A stretch of 21,329 nt of DNA from the NCBI RefSeq assembly GCF_025602895.1, contig NW_026516572.1:1-21329 (forward strand), given 5' to 3'. Positions 1 to 9,303 of this stretch are shown one piece after another (the first letter of the stretch is position 1; each line of letters opens with the position of its first letter). A program made the translations under genes and the position numbers. The notes beneath the pieces were generated by a model, which made no database searches, had not been told where the DNA came from, and was given only the letters and a program-made list of their open reading frames with translations. Source of the DNA: Polychytrium aggregatum (taxonomy: Eukaryota > Chytridiomycota > Chytridiomycetes > Polychytriales).

Positions 1-224
1 GAATGGATGAGGTGAGTACTTGACGAGGTTGGGATTTCTTTATGAGGTCTTGTGCTTGATTTTTCATGAGGTTCTAGTTCTGTTTGGGGTTGGCGACAAC
101 TCGCCGGGGTGCTCAATGGTGAGGGGCCCCAGGAGTTGTCGCATGGACGTTTCCCCGGTCGAAGGAAGTGGCTCTGTCGACGGTGGTTCTCACGTGGTTG
201 ATGGTACTTGTCTTGACAGGGCAA
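1..224 (-). CDS. pol: Start of Pol frame (partial, cut by window edge)
   Basis: The minus-strand frame at -1 relative to gag is open from just after a stop at 225-227 to the window edge, so it overlaps the last 110 nt of gag. It has no ATG of its own in the overlap, as expected for a gag-pol frameshift product. The visible translation (including the stretch DNSWGPSPLSTPASCRQPQT) is hydrophilic linker. No protease DSG motif or reverse transcriptase motif falls inside the window. Calling it Pol is therefore inference from position, frame and the slippery heptamer at 149-155. Confidence 0.55.
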   Translation of the reverse strand, partial: MPCQDKYHQPRENHRRQSHFLRPGKRPCDNSWGPSPLSTPASCRQPQTELEPHEKSSTRPHKEIPTSSSTHLIH

Positions 225-1288
225 TCACGGGACATGTGCCCGAGTTGACGACAACGGTAGCAACCGTTGTTGCGACGGAGGTACTCTCTCTGCTTCTCAG
301 AGAGCTTTCCCAGGGGACGGGAGTTGACGTTGTCAATCTCCATGGCGTCGGGGTCCCTGGGAGGGGGCGTGGGAGACGGTGCACGGAAGTGGTTGTTGAC
401 CCTGGGAGGAGGGTTGTTGCGGAATATAAACTTCTCCCTTTGCTGAGGGCGAGGTGGAGGAGCGTAGGGGCTTGACTGGTGCATGATCGAGTCGTAACGC
501 TCGGCGTAAGCCATGGCGTCCTCGAGAGTCAAGTCCCCGTCAGAGAGCTTCCACTCCACCTCGGCCCTGACCTTGGGCTTGAGCTTGGAGAGGTACCTGT
601 GGACCAGGTCCTCGGTGTTCGGGGAGAGCTGAGGAAGGTTCAGCAACAGGTTGCGGAACTTGGAGTTGAAGGCTTCGACAGACCCGGTCTGTCTGAGGTT
701 GTCGAGTTCGTCCAGGAGGCGCCTGGTGGCCGTCACTGGAACGAAGTTCTCACGGATGAGACTCGTGAGAATCTCGGGGGTCATGTTGGCTGCCTCCCCG
801 GGGTACCTCTGGGCGTAGAGGCGCCACCAGGACTTGGCGGTGCCACGGAGGTTCATGGTGATGTTGCGGACGGCAACGTCATCGTCGAGCTGGTAGTAGT
901 CGATGTACTCGTTCATCGAGAGGATGAACTCCTCGACTACTCCAGCCTTCCGAACACCGGTGAAGGGTTCGGGGAGTGGGATCTTGGGCCTCACTGAGAA
1001 GGCAGGGGCAGGGGCAGGGGCGATGGCGCTGGGTGCGGCAGCGCTCATTCTGATTCGGAGGGCAGTGAGGGCCGAGGCCTGCTCATCCAAGGAGAGCTGC
1101 CCGAAGGCACGGATGAGGTCGTCGGAGTTCTTAATGTCCGATGCTACCATGTTAGGGTCTGGGACTGGGAAGGACGGGGTCGTGGAGCGAGGAACGGGGT
1201 CGTGGAGACTGGGCAAGAAGCTTGGGAGAGGTTCACTCGCCTGGGAAGGGCCGGGCGAGGGAAGTGGTTTATTTATCTGGTTTCTCAT
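113..1288 (-). CDS. gag: Gag polyprotein of a Ty3/gypsy-like LTR retrotransposon
   Basis: Structural Gag protein of a retrotransposon, expected to package element RNA into cytoplasmic particles. The frame is open from 1345, but its first codon there is TTG. The first ATG is at 1288 (MRNQINK), and a second candidate is MVASDIKNSDD, 46 residues on. A Pro/Ser-rich N-terminus leads into an Ala-rich linker and then a retrotrans_gag-type core (PEPFTG, a hydrophobic YIDYYQLDDD helix, AKSWWRLYAQ, VEAFNSKFRNL). The C-terminus is basic and proline-rich and carries a CCHC zinc knuckle (CYRCRQLGHMSRDC, spacing C-2-C-4-H-4-C), followed by about 35 residues and the stop. Family assignment rests on the core plus knuckle. 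Pol overlaps the 3' end in the -1 frame. The frame is undamaged, which suggests a young insertion. Gag is certain; the exact clade is not. Confidence 0.9.
   Translation of the reverse strand: MRNQINKPLPSPGPSQASEPLPSFLPSLHDPVPRSTTPSFPVPDPNMVASDIKNSDDLIRAFGQLSLDEQASALTALRIRMSAAAPSAIAPAPAPAFSVRPKIPLPEPFTGVRKAGVVEEFILSMNEYIDYYQLDDDVAVRNITMNLRGTAKSWWRLYAQRYPGEAANMTPEILTSLIRENFVPVTATRRLLDELDNLRQTGSVEAFNSKFRNLLLNLPQLSPNTEDLVHRYLSKLKPKVRAEVEWKLSDGDLTLEDAMAYAERYDSIMHQSSPYAPPPRPQQREKFIFRNNPPPRVNNHFRAPSPTPPPRDPDAMEIDNVNSRPLGKLSEKQREYLRRNNGCYRCRQLGHMSRDCPVKTSTINHVRTTVDRATSFDRGNVHATTPGAPHH
149..155 (-). promoter_or_regulatory. Candidate -1 ribosomal frameshift heptamer G_GGA_AAC
   Basis: In the gag frame the codons read CGG GGA AAC, giving the X_XXY_YYZ heptamer GGGAAAC in the correct phase, about 12 codons before the gag stop. 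The -1 frame is open across it and on to the window edge. GGGAAAC is an established retroviral slippery sequence. No downstream pseudoknot was worked out. Confidence 0.55.
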
Positions 1289-1444
1289 GGTACATGACTG
1301 TGGGAACAATAAACGGGACTGGACAGACGCGCTCGTGTACCCCAAACGCGGTCAGGCATGCTGGATCGGGAAGCGTGTCACACCTGGTTCCAGCCGTGGG
1401 AAAGTGCGGTTTGAACCCTGACAGGTCCAGTAAGACGAGTCTTC

Positions 1445-1452
1445 CTTTTATA
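1445..1452 (-). promoter_or_regulatory. TATA box, probable LTR promoter of the retroelement
   Basis: The minus strand reads TATAAAAG, a consensus TATA box about 157 nt upstream of the gag ATG at 1288. It probably belongs to the 5' LTR. The LTR ends and a TGG-type primer binding site could not be placed with confidence; the other LTR lies outside the window. Confidence 0.5.
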
Positions 1453-2033
1453 TCGCCTCCCCACTCGTCCTGATCGCCTCTCTGTCTGAAATTTCGTTCG
1501 TCCCCGCATCATAGGTTTCACCCCGCCTGTCGATGCTTGTCGTTGCCGGTCATTCTCGACATCTCGGAAGTCACGTTTGCCAAGGCAACGTCCCCAGCCC
1601 CGCTCAAATTATCTGTTGGCCATACGTATCTCCAGTCTTGATTCCGCCAACATTTTCAGAGTGCGGGCAAGATCGAAAGCATCGAAAAAGAGACAATGGT
1701 CGTCCAATTGTTTAATCGAATATACCCCTCAAGTCCTTCTCCCTCTCAATATGGCAATTCTCTCGATCTCCCTTTGACACGCCATCTCTAGCGTCTGATC
1801 CAAGGTCCCCGCTTGTTTCCAGCAAACTCTGCTCCTCCATGTTCGACTTTGAGTTTCCATGTCTCTGGTCGATTTGGAATACTACGCGGTTTGGCAGCCG
1901 CATTCCTTTGGTTCTTGGTAGAGAATATGAAAACATTCCATAGATCACTTTAGCATTCCTTCATTCTCTTGTCGTTTCTTGGACTTTGCCGATCAGCTTT
2001 GATAACCACACGATTTACTCGAGATGATTATAC
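1453..2033. other. Intergenic: probable LTR U3 plus 3' flank of the coiled-coil gene
   Basis: There is no convincing coding region here; short ORFs on both strands lack domain-like composition. The part next to the TATA box is probably LTR U3. The part near 1950-2033 is the 3' flank of the minus-strand coiled-coil gene. No boundary between the two was seen. Confidence 0.4.
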
Positions 2034-5000
2034 TCACCCCATCGACAGTAGAGGACTTTTCAGGTATTCCCTTGTGGTCGAGATACTATGTCGCTTTGGC
2101 TCCTCTTCAAATACTTCCGACCCATACACATGCCTGCTCCCTTTCAGCCATTTATCAAAGGAGAAACTGATTCCTCCTCGGCTTTGATAATCTGAATCGA
2201 TGGCAGGTGCTAAATGATATTCCTTAGACGGCTTGTTCTGTTTCTCAATCGGCTGATGCTCTGAAGAGAAATCCTGATTGGGCGATATCGCTTCGCCTAG
2301 TGACTTCGATTGATCTAAAGAGCTCTCAACCAAAATTGTTGGCTTGGACTTCCTCGAAGCATTGGACCCTTTGATCCCACCATCGATCTGCTTGGTATCA
2401 GCGAGATTCAATGCTCGAGATGGGCTTTCGAGACTTTGATTCCTGGTCTCCTCGGCTGCGCTATCTCGCGGACTTTTTGCTTTGACATATTGACTCACAA
2501 TGTTCACCGATAACGGCACCATTGACCCTAACGGAGTTGATTGCGAGTTCTTGCTGTTTTCCTTGTTCCCATTCATTTGGATAGACATTCGATCTGGAAC
2601 CTTGAGAGGCTCAATGCTAATCTCGTCTGAGCCACTTGATTTATCCTTCACGATGCTTTTCTCATTCGTCGTGTCGGTGACCCAGCTGGAGCTGTGATTC
2701 AATTCACCTGATGGAGAGTCCGGAGAACGCGGATTTGGCTCGGATCTTCGCCTGATATTAAATGGATTCGATGTCATGCTCTGGACCTCATATGCGCCTT
2801 CTGGTGTTGTGGATGATCGCAAACCTTGAGACTGAGCCATATCCCTACTCGGTGGGTGGTTCGAAGGTCGATTTGATTGGGCTTGTTTGGACACTTTTGA
2901 AGTATAATTGTACAAATGTACATCTAGTTTTGGACACACACCGATATTCGGAATGTCTTTGTTCGAATGTGTTGAACAAACTTCGAACGATCTCATTTTT
3001 GTTTCCGAGCCTAGCTCTCGGTCTGTCCTCATCTTTGTTGACGCAATACATTGCTTCACTTCCTTGAAATTCAATCCAAGAATATTCAGCTCATTTTCAA
3101 TGATATTTACTAGCTTGGATGCATATTCCAAAATATGTCGGGGCTTGGTTGGGATGCTACCAAGCGATTGTAGCGTGTCGATATCGCTCCCAGTAACACG
3201 TTGCATCTCCATTGCAAGCTTCCTCATCCTTGTCACTTGATCTCGGATGGAAAATCCTTCGTCGGCGTCGCGGCTGGAATACTTGTCATCACACTCTGTT
3301 TGAGTAGCGCTGTGGCGCCTCAAAGTAATCGGCTTGGACACTCCGCCGAAGCCAAGTTTCGTCTGAACTCCGGGTACCAGATCTGCAGGCAGACTTTCTG
3401 CGAAGGACTCGCTCGATCGTGAAGTTGAGTCCAATTGGCTATGAGCTGTGGCAGATTTGTTCTTGTCGGGTATATAGCAAATTCCATCCATTTTCAAGCG
3501 CCTGATGTCCCTTATTTTCCGAGCTAGCTGCGTAGATAGAAAGTCGACAGTGTGTCTCATCGCCTGAAACTCGGAATTACATCCCACACATCTCTGTGAT
3601 TGCAGAGCATGCAATGTATGGGATATTTGTTTCATTGTTTCTGCGATATCGCCAATCACAGCTTGTTCGGAATAAACTGCCTTGGCATTTCTCTTGATGC
3701 CTTCAATGGTTGGACTCAATGCTGGAGGCGTGCGGTATGGCCGTGAGTCCGAATTTGCTTCGTGCTCATTGAGAGCACTTTCGGAATGTCCGTTTTGGAA
3801 TTCTCGGCTTTTCATCAACAGTTTTTTGGCTATGGCTTTGTAGTTGGAGCATTTTTGTTTCATTTTCATTAGCTCTGTGGAGGACTCATCGATGCGCTGC
3901 TGAAATTTGGATAATTGCGAATTTTTAATTTCCACGTCTCTTTGAAGTTCACGAAGGGTTTGGCGTGCAATTGATTTGGTGCTGTCGATCAAGTTTTCGC
4001 TTTTACCGCCGCGATTCTGATGGCATCCCGGGTGGATACAGCAGCACACGTGCCCATGATGGGTCAATGTACGATCTGTGCCAGAGTTGCGGACCGGGCA
4101 GTCCTCCTTTGAATCGTAAACCCCGAGGTGAACAGTTTCAGCAACTGTTTTGGACTTGGCGCCCAACGAGCCTTGCAAACTTGGCTGACGCGGAGAGATA
4201 TTGCCCAACGGACTGCTCGCCACAGCGTCAGCAATCTGAGAGGAATGACATATTTTGAGTAGCTGTGCGAGACTTTCGAGTTTATCGAGGAGTCGGGTCT
4301 TTAGATCGGAACCATCTAAGTTAGAGGGATCTGAACAATTGAGCATGCTGCTTTCGTGTGAGCTAGGGTTCATGTGGATTTCGGTACAGCCTTTGGGGTA
4401 GACTTGCTTGAGCGCTCCAGGTATATGCCTTTCACTTAAGGACAGTTCTGATAAACCGCTTCTCGAATCCGTTCTCCCAGCGTCTAGTGTTGCATCCCGA
4501 ACGGAAGTTGTTTAGCTGGACAGAGACCAAAAAAACCCCCCCCCCGCGTTTCGAAGAACAATAATACCTCTGGAAACAATGCCTTGGGAACATGAGATTG
4601 GTCCCACGTCATTCGCGGGTGGATCGGACACAATGCCCAGCCGAATCTTCGCGTCGGTGACTCGAGAATCGAGAGTATAGCATTCGCCTCTGCCAGATTG
4701 TATGTCCCCATAGTCCGCTAAATTTTCGTCGCCAGATAGCATACTTAGCATCTTGATGAACGAAGAGACCTCTATTTCCTTTCCGCGTGGCTCCATACTC
4801 TTCACAATCCATCGACGACATGGATGACCCAGGTGATGGCATTTGCGCCGCTCCTGCAATTTACACGATTTGTTCAAAACTTAACAACACGTCACATACA
4901 CATAAGCACTGACGAGTTCATTGAAGAGCTTATTGCTTGGACAAGGCCTGCGATTGATTCACTGAAGCAGGAAGGATTGTCTACAAGCGATTCTGGATCG

Positions 5001-5131
5001 CCAATTTGCTGCAGTTGCAGCTCCCAACTCGTGCCTTGACTTTTTCTTTCCGAACTAATATCGAACGGTGACATTTCACGCGCAAAGACTCCGTCAGAAA
5101 GCAGGTCAGAACATTTGAACGGTTCGGCCAT
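2034..5131 (-). CDS. Uncharacterised coiled-coil protein, three exons
   Basis: Function not recognised. Exon model: 4910-5131, 4568-4853 and 2034-4483, with introns 4854-4909 (56 nt, ends TTGCAG) and 4484-4567 (84 nt, GTATTA to CTAG); phases agree across both. The first ATG in the exon 1 frame is 5131, but coding-like sequence (LGECDLLCRLALDRLG) runs upstream to about 5206, so a further 5' exon is likely. Exon 1 has an amphipathic pattern (SDLLSDGVFA) faintly like calponin-homology-type folds; this is weak. Exon 3 has a Cys/His cluster (HVCCCIHPGCH), then a coiled coil of about 60 residues (from IARQTLRELQRDVEIKNSQL on), a second short helix with CVGC, and a long Ser/Thr/Pro-rich, probably disordered tail. 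Intron 2 contains A7/C10 homopolymers. A centrosomal or cytoskeletal role is possible only by analogy with its coiled-coil layout. Confidence 0.65.
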
Positions 5132-5335
5132 ATTGAGCGATGAGCATCCAAGGCGGTCCAATGCCAGTCGACAGAGCAAATCGCATTCTCCAAGGGAACG
5201 CGACAATTGCTCCTTTCCCGATGGTGATCAGCCTGGCCTGCCTTCCCGCCAAAATCAAACGGGTTATCCCCCGTTTTGAGCTATGACTGTAGCATTTTTC
5301 TGGAACTTGAATACACACACCCGCTCATTGCAATC

Positions 5336-6245
5336 ATGGCCAAGCACTGCGAGTCAGCGCTTGCATTCAGTAGCCAGATGGACCCACAAATGGGCCACTT
5401 GTGCGATGCGATTCTGGATCTGAATCAAGAACGCTTCTGCGAGCAGTAGCGCCTGTCCAAAATGCGCTGGCTTTGAAGAGATTCACTCTTGCCCAAGGGC
5501 AGAACCAGTGATCGTCGCTATTTTCTCGCCAGATGGCTCCCCGCAAGCGAAAGACACCCGCCAGGCGACCAAGTGGATCCAGAGCACCCACAAGATCCTT
5601 GGTCTGCAGCAATGGATGAGCACCACACCAAGTCCCAAGATCCCCGGGGTGGCTTCCTTCTTGCGATACATTCGCCATGTGTTCGATGGAGACATGCTGG
5701 AGAAACAGCTGTACTTCAGCCTGACCCGGCGACGGCGGTTCAAGCGACTCGATCTCTACGGCAAACGACAGCGCACTGTCCACGAGATGTGCAAGCGAGT
5801 CATCGACCAGGCACCAAAGGAGACCGAAGTGGTGATTGCCTTTGAGAATGCATCCTGGAAACAGGGGAAGGGATAGGCATCCAGTCCCAGGAGACTCAGG
5901 TTCGTCAAGTATTTCGAGCAGTTCCACCACCACCAGAGACGACCACCAGACCGATCCGTCTCCAAGATCCATGTGTGCTCGGTGAACGAGTTCAACACAT
6001 CCCAGGTGTGCTCACATTGTCGGGAAGCCAAGCGACTCGAGAAGGTTGAGCATCTTGATATCGATACACCATGGAGTTGTCCAGAGGGTCGAGTGGATAC
6101 ACCGCACAAAGAAATTGCCAACCAGGATGGGAAACAATCGCATGGCTTGCTCACTGGAACGTACGGATCAGCTGGCCTCAGGCCTCCGAAGCCAGAGAGA
6201 AGGGCCTGGCACGTTTCTTGTTAATATACTGTATTCAACCCATTT
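5336..6245 (+). pseudogene. Fanzor (eukaryotic TnpB-like nuclease) pseudogene, copy A
   Basis: Relic of a Fanzor RNA-guided nuclease. The recognisable reading starts near QATKWIQSTHKILGL (about 5558) and continues through RRRRFKRLDLYGKRQRTVHE, the RuvC-II segment VVIAFENASWKQGKG (Glu at 5844-5846), then the zinc-finger signature VNEFNTSQVCSHC and the RuvC-III-like NQDGKQ. Breaks: the RuvC-I segment is deleted, several stops lie in the 5' part (5400-5500), a TAG at 5874-5876 replaces the TAT seen in copy D, and about 90 nt between the zinc-binding part and NQD is missing compared with copies B and C. The 5' part (DAILDLNQERF, MAPRKRK) matches copy C. The 3' end (ATATACTGTA, to about 6229) matches the other copies. 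It lies between the starts of two unrelated minus-strand genes. Family assignment is by motif order; no database search was done. Confidence 0.8.
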
Positions 6246-6429
6246 TGTGGCTAAGTCCTTGTGACTGGCTTGTGCGCCAAATCGTTGAGAGGGATTGGTG
6301 AGGATCGCCACTTTGTCTTCGGCGTGTCCAGAGGCAAGTTATCCTGAGCTTCTCTGCATGTCCGGCGTGGTATGCGGCATGCACGCTAAGCTAACCCACA
6401 GCATGGGGGCTATGGTATTTTGGATCACT

Positions 6430-7126
6430 TCAAGCTATAAGTGGGCCGTGGTTGAGCTCGTCGAGAATGCATCCGACCGTTGCAGTCTGGTACCGGGCAT
6501 ACTCCAGACATTTCTGCGCCAGTCGCCCGATATGCTCGTTCATGATGCGATCCCAACTCTCGGTGTGTGCGGTAAAGTCTTGTCGGAGCTGCTGAGATAC
6601 CGTCTTGAGCGAATCACGAGCCTCGGCTTCGATTTTCTTGGCCTATTGGTGCCCGAAGGAACGAAGGGAGTAGTATTGGCCATCGAAGATTCAAGATCTG
6701 GACATTCCGTTCTCGGCGCATCGTCAATCGACTCTGTATTGGCCATTCTAGACTCTTGAAGGCTGTTCTCGGCTCGTGTCATGTTTACCTCCGATAGTTC
6801 AGACAGAGCCATATCGACTTTCTCAGCCCGTATACTTGTGGAGGACTTGAGCTTCTCCATGGCCAGAATCTTCTTCTGGGTGATTTTGCAGCACATTTCG
6901 TAGGCTCCAAGTACCTGCATGCGATGGCTCAAAACAGACTGCCAAAGTCCTATCAGACATGGGTGGTATATAAGCTGCTGCAGTTTCCACCCGCTCTGAA
7001 AACACGCCCTTGGGTTTGATCAGTCTTTGTCTACTCAAACCAGCTGTTATTTCACTTACGTTGACTGCCTGTGCTTTTCGTTGATAGTACAGCCAGGTCT
7101 CGCCGTGCTGTCGATAAAACTCGCAC

Positions 7127-7180
<54 letters not shown>

Positions 7181-8676
7181 CGATGACGGCGACGACAGTG
7201 GTGGTGGTGGTGGTGGTGGTGGCTCGTTGAGTATTCGATGAACGGCCATCGTCTAGTCGTTAGGCCCCTCCCACCCGCGGAGAGCTCGACACTCAGCTCC
7301 CAAGATGTCTTTAATCCACAAGGTTCCATAGGCGTTCTAACAAGCTCCAATCAGTAGAGGACACACCATATTTGCCTCAACATCATCTGCTTTTTGGAGC
7401 ATCTTCGCAATCTTCCAAAGGGATCTGTTGTTGTTGTTGTTGTATTAGGGCAAGATACAAGGTCAGGACGGGATAGAGCGCTTGTTCGATGAACTCTTCT
7501 AGGTAGCTGCTCAAAAGATAGATGAGGCCCTCGAAACTCACCCCGGTAACCGATCACTGGCTGTTTCCATGAATTGACCGAGCTTTGTTCCAAAATCCAT
7601 TGATAGTCGACCATTCTCTGGGAAATGGCTGTGCGTGAGCCCATTTGGACAAGTTTTATCGTCGAAAGTGTTCGCACCACTGTTTTCTCGTTTTGCATTT
7701 GCAAAATTCCCCTGGCACTTTCATTTCGCCACTTCGGAAAAGCAAAGCTCTCAATGGCATTCGAGCAACAAGCGCCACATCCAGCACATAGCTCCTGGAC
7801 AGAGCATCCAGACCGAGGCTCAGGCGGTCGCGCTGTCTGCAGGTATCAACTCCGAAAGGCATGCATAGAAGCCATAGGAGTGCACAAACCCTGAACAAGG
7901 CATGAAAGTTGCTCGTCTAACTTTCCCCAACGGCCGCATTGGCTTTGAAAGTATGTAGTTTCTGCCGCAGCACTGACAAAGAAGGAGTCGATTTCCTTTG
8001 TTTGTGGGTTCGGCATCAGCCCGGAAAAGAGACTGGACTGATTTCGTCTCGCAACTGGAGCTGGAGGGGCAAACTAGAGGTCCACAGGATTTCCAAAGTC
8101 AATAATCGCTGACCAATCCAAGTCGCAACTGCATGGCGGCCCATCGAGCTATTGCCGGTCATCACCGCCTCCTGACAGGGACAGCCAGTTCACACCAGAA
8201 GCACGCTGGTAAAGACTAGATCCAGCGACAGTCAAGTACCGTGCATACCGCAAACTGGGTTCGATCAAGAAATAGTCCAAGCACCTCCGATCTTCGAAGC
8301 CGCTCGTTCCCAAAGACGCTGTTTAGGAACTCGCCCAGGCGGATCTCGGTGATCTGGAGTTGGGTCACCCTTCGGGGTAACGCCGGCACAATTGAGTCTG
8401 GATACGTTGCCGACAAATGAGCATGGAGCCGCTCGAATTCTGAAAAGGTTCGCTTGCAGGGCGACTCGGCTACGCCGTCCTGTTGTTCATCCAGCATCAG
8501 CATCCGCATCCGCCGAGTTATTGTCAATCGATTGCGCAGATTCATGGGGACCAGCGGCAGATTACTGCGCTGCCACGAGAATGGTAACGAACCTTGCTGC
8601 AGGTTATAAGCAGCTGAGGATCGTCTTCATCAGCCGCCTTGAGGGTGACGGTGAAGCTCGGCAATCCAAGGTCCAT
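6430..8676 (-). CDS. PX-BAR sorting nexin (Snx4/Atg24-like), multi-exon
   Basis: Phosphoinositide-binding sorting nexin, expected on endosomes in retrieval traffic and possibly autophagy. Exons read with confidence: 8593-8676 (ATG at 8676), 8249-8479, about 7900-8037, 7542-7617, 7459-7506, 7367-7424, 7275-7336, 7060-7252, 6789-6938 and 6430-6642 (stop TGA 6430-6432). One or two exons between 7618 and 7900 are uncertain. The PX domain spans exons 1-2: SFTVTLK, CKRTFSEFERLHAHL, TYPDSIVPALPRR and RLGEFLNSVFGNERLRRSEV. Later exons are helical and BAR-like (FGTKLGQFMETASDRL, YLEEFIEQALYPVLTL, WKIAKMLQKADDVEAN). The last exon reads QQLRQDFTAHTESWDRIM and LAQKCLEYARYQ, a typical sorting-nexin C-terminus. 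Oddities: introns of 35, 34, 30 and 22 nt, and a microsatellite coding two His runs within exon 7060-7252. The PX-BAR class is firm; the exact orthologue is not. Confidence 0.8.
7127..7222 (-). repeat. Trinucleotide microsatellite (ATC/CAT)n and (CAC)n
   Basis: About 18 units of GAT on the plus strand (7127-7180), an imperfect GAC/GGC stretch, then GTG units (7198-7222). On the sorting-nexin strand this reads in frame as about 8 His, a short Arg/Cys stretch, then about 17 His, if exon 7060-7252 is correct. The CAG at 7126-7128 directly after the repeat could instead be a splice acceptor, which would make the repeat intronic. That model does not keep phase with the upstream exon. Confidence 0.85.
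7425..7442 (-). repeat. (CAA)n run ending a 34-nt intron
   Basis: On the minus strand CCTAATA is followed by CAA units and CAG. The repeat fills the space between the branch-like CTAAT and the 3' splice site of intron 7425-7458 in the sorting-nexin gene. Confidence 0.7.
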
Positions 8677-9303
8677 GTTTGAAAACCAGCAGTCGCAGAC
8701 AGCGCGGCAGAGGCTGCTGGGGGCGCTGGGTCGAGCCGCTGCGACTTGGGTTGGGCCGCTTGGGCCGCGCGCTTGGCGCCCAGGCCGCTCCAGTCAAAGA
8801 GTCACGTGTGCGCCATCCTGTGACCCAGGCGTGACGTGCACTGGCCGCAGCCGCTGGCCAATCAGTGCACGCTCGTATTGTTGGTGCTCGAGGCCGAGTC
8901 ACACAAGGCAGACGACATATGCACCTGGGCCTCCGGTTGTCGTTCGCAAGTGCATTGCTGTCTGGTCTGGGTGTCCAAGCCTACGGTTGGACCTTTTCTC
9001 TAAACCCATTCGTCTCCTCTGCGCTGCAAGCAGTAGCGCCTCCGCCACCTCGGCCGTCTTCAGTCGCGGCGAACTGCCGGTATCTCAACGTCCTTGCTCC
9101 GACGCTGGTGAATCATCACCGAGGCTCGAGGCTCTTGCCAAAGTCGAGATATCCCGGTTGACCGGCTCAAACGAACGTGTTCGCACGGATACCGAGCTTG
9201 ACATCAAGCTTGAGTCACTGCCATCATCGTTGCTCGGCGGCACGATTTGGTTTGATCCGGCAGCATTCTACATAGAGTCTTTCAAGGTCATCCACAACTG
9301 ATC
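8677..9303. promoter_or_regulatory. Divergent promoter region between sorting nexin and plus-strand gene
   Basis: About 630 nt, GC-rich near 8690-8890, separates two divergently transcribed genes. Visible candidate sites are an E-box CACGTG at 8803-8808, a CRE-like TGACGT at 8832-8837, and a CCAAT box (GCCAATCAG) around 8858-8862. ORFs through it lack domain-like composition and are not called. Sites were found by consensus only. Confidence 0.45.

Noticed and set aside
1376..1440. Possible tRNA or tRNA primer binding site (GGTTTGAACCC) upstream of gag
   Set aside because: A T-loop-like string is present, but distance to any TGG/CCA end is wrong by three bases and no cloverleaf forms by eye.
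4484..4711. 75-codon minus-strand ORF starting in the coiled-coil gene's second intron region
   Set aside because: It overlaps exon 2 in another frame and ends in the intron with the A7/C10 tract. The phase-matched splice model explains the region better.
8639..9301. Plus-strand ORF of 220 codons upstream of the gene at 9304
   Set aside because: It runs antisense to sorting-nexin exon 1 and through a GC-rich promoter. The composition is not domain-like, and coding signals in 8593-8676 are on the other strand.
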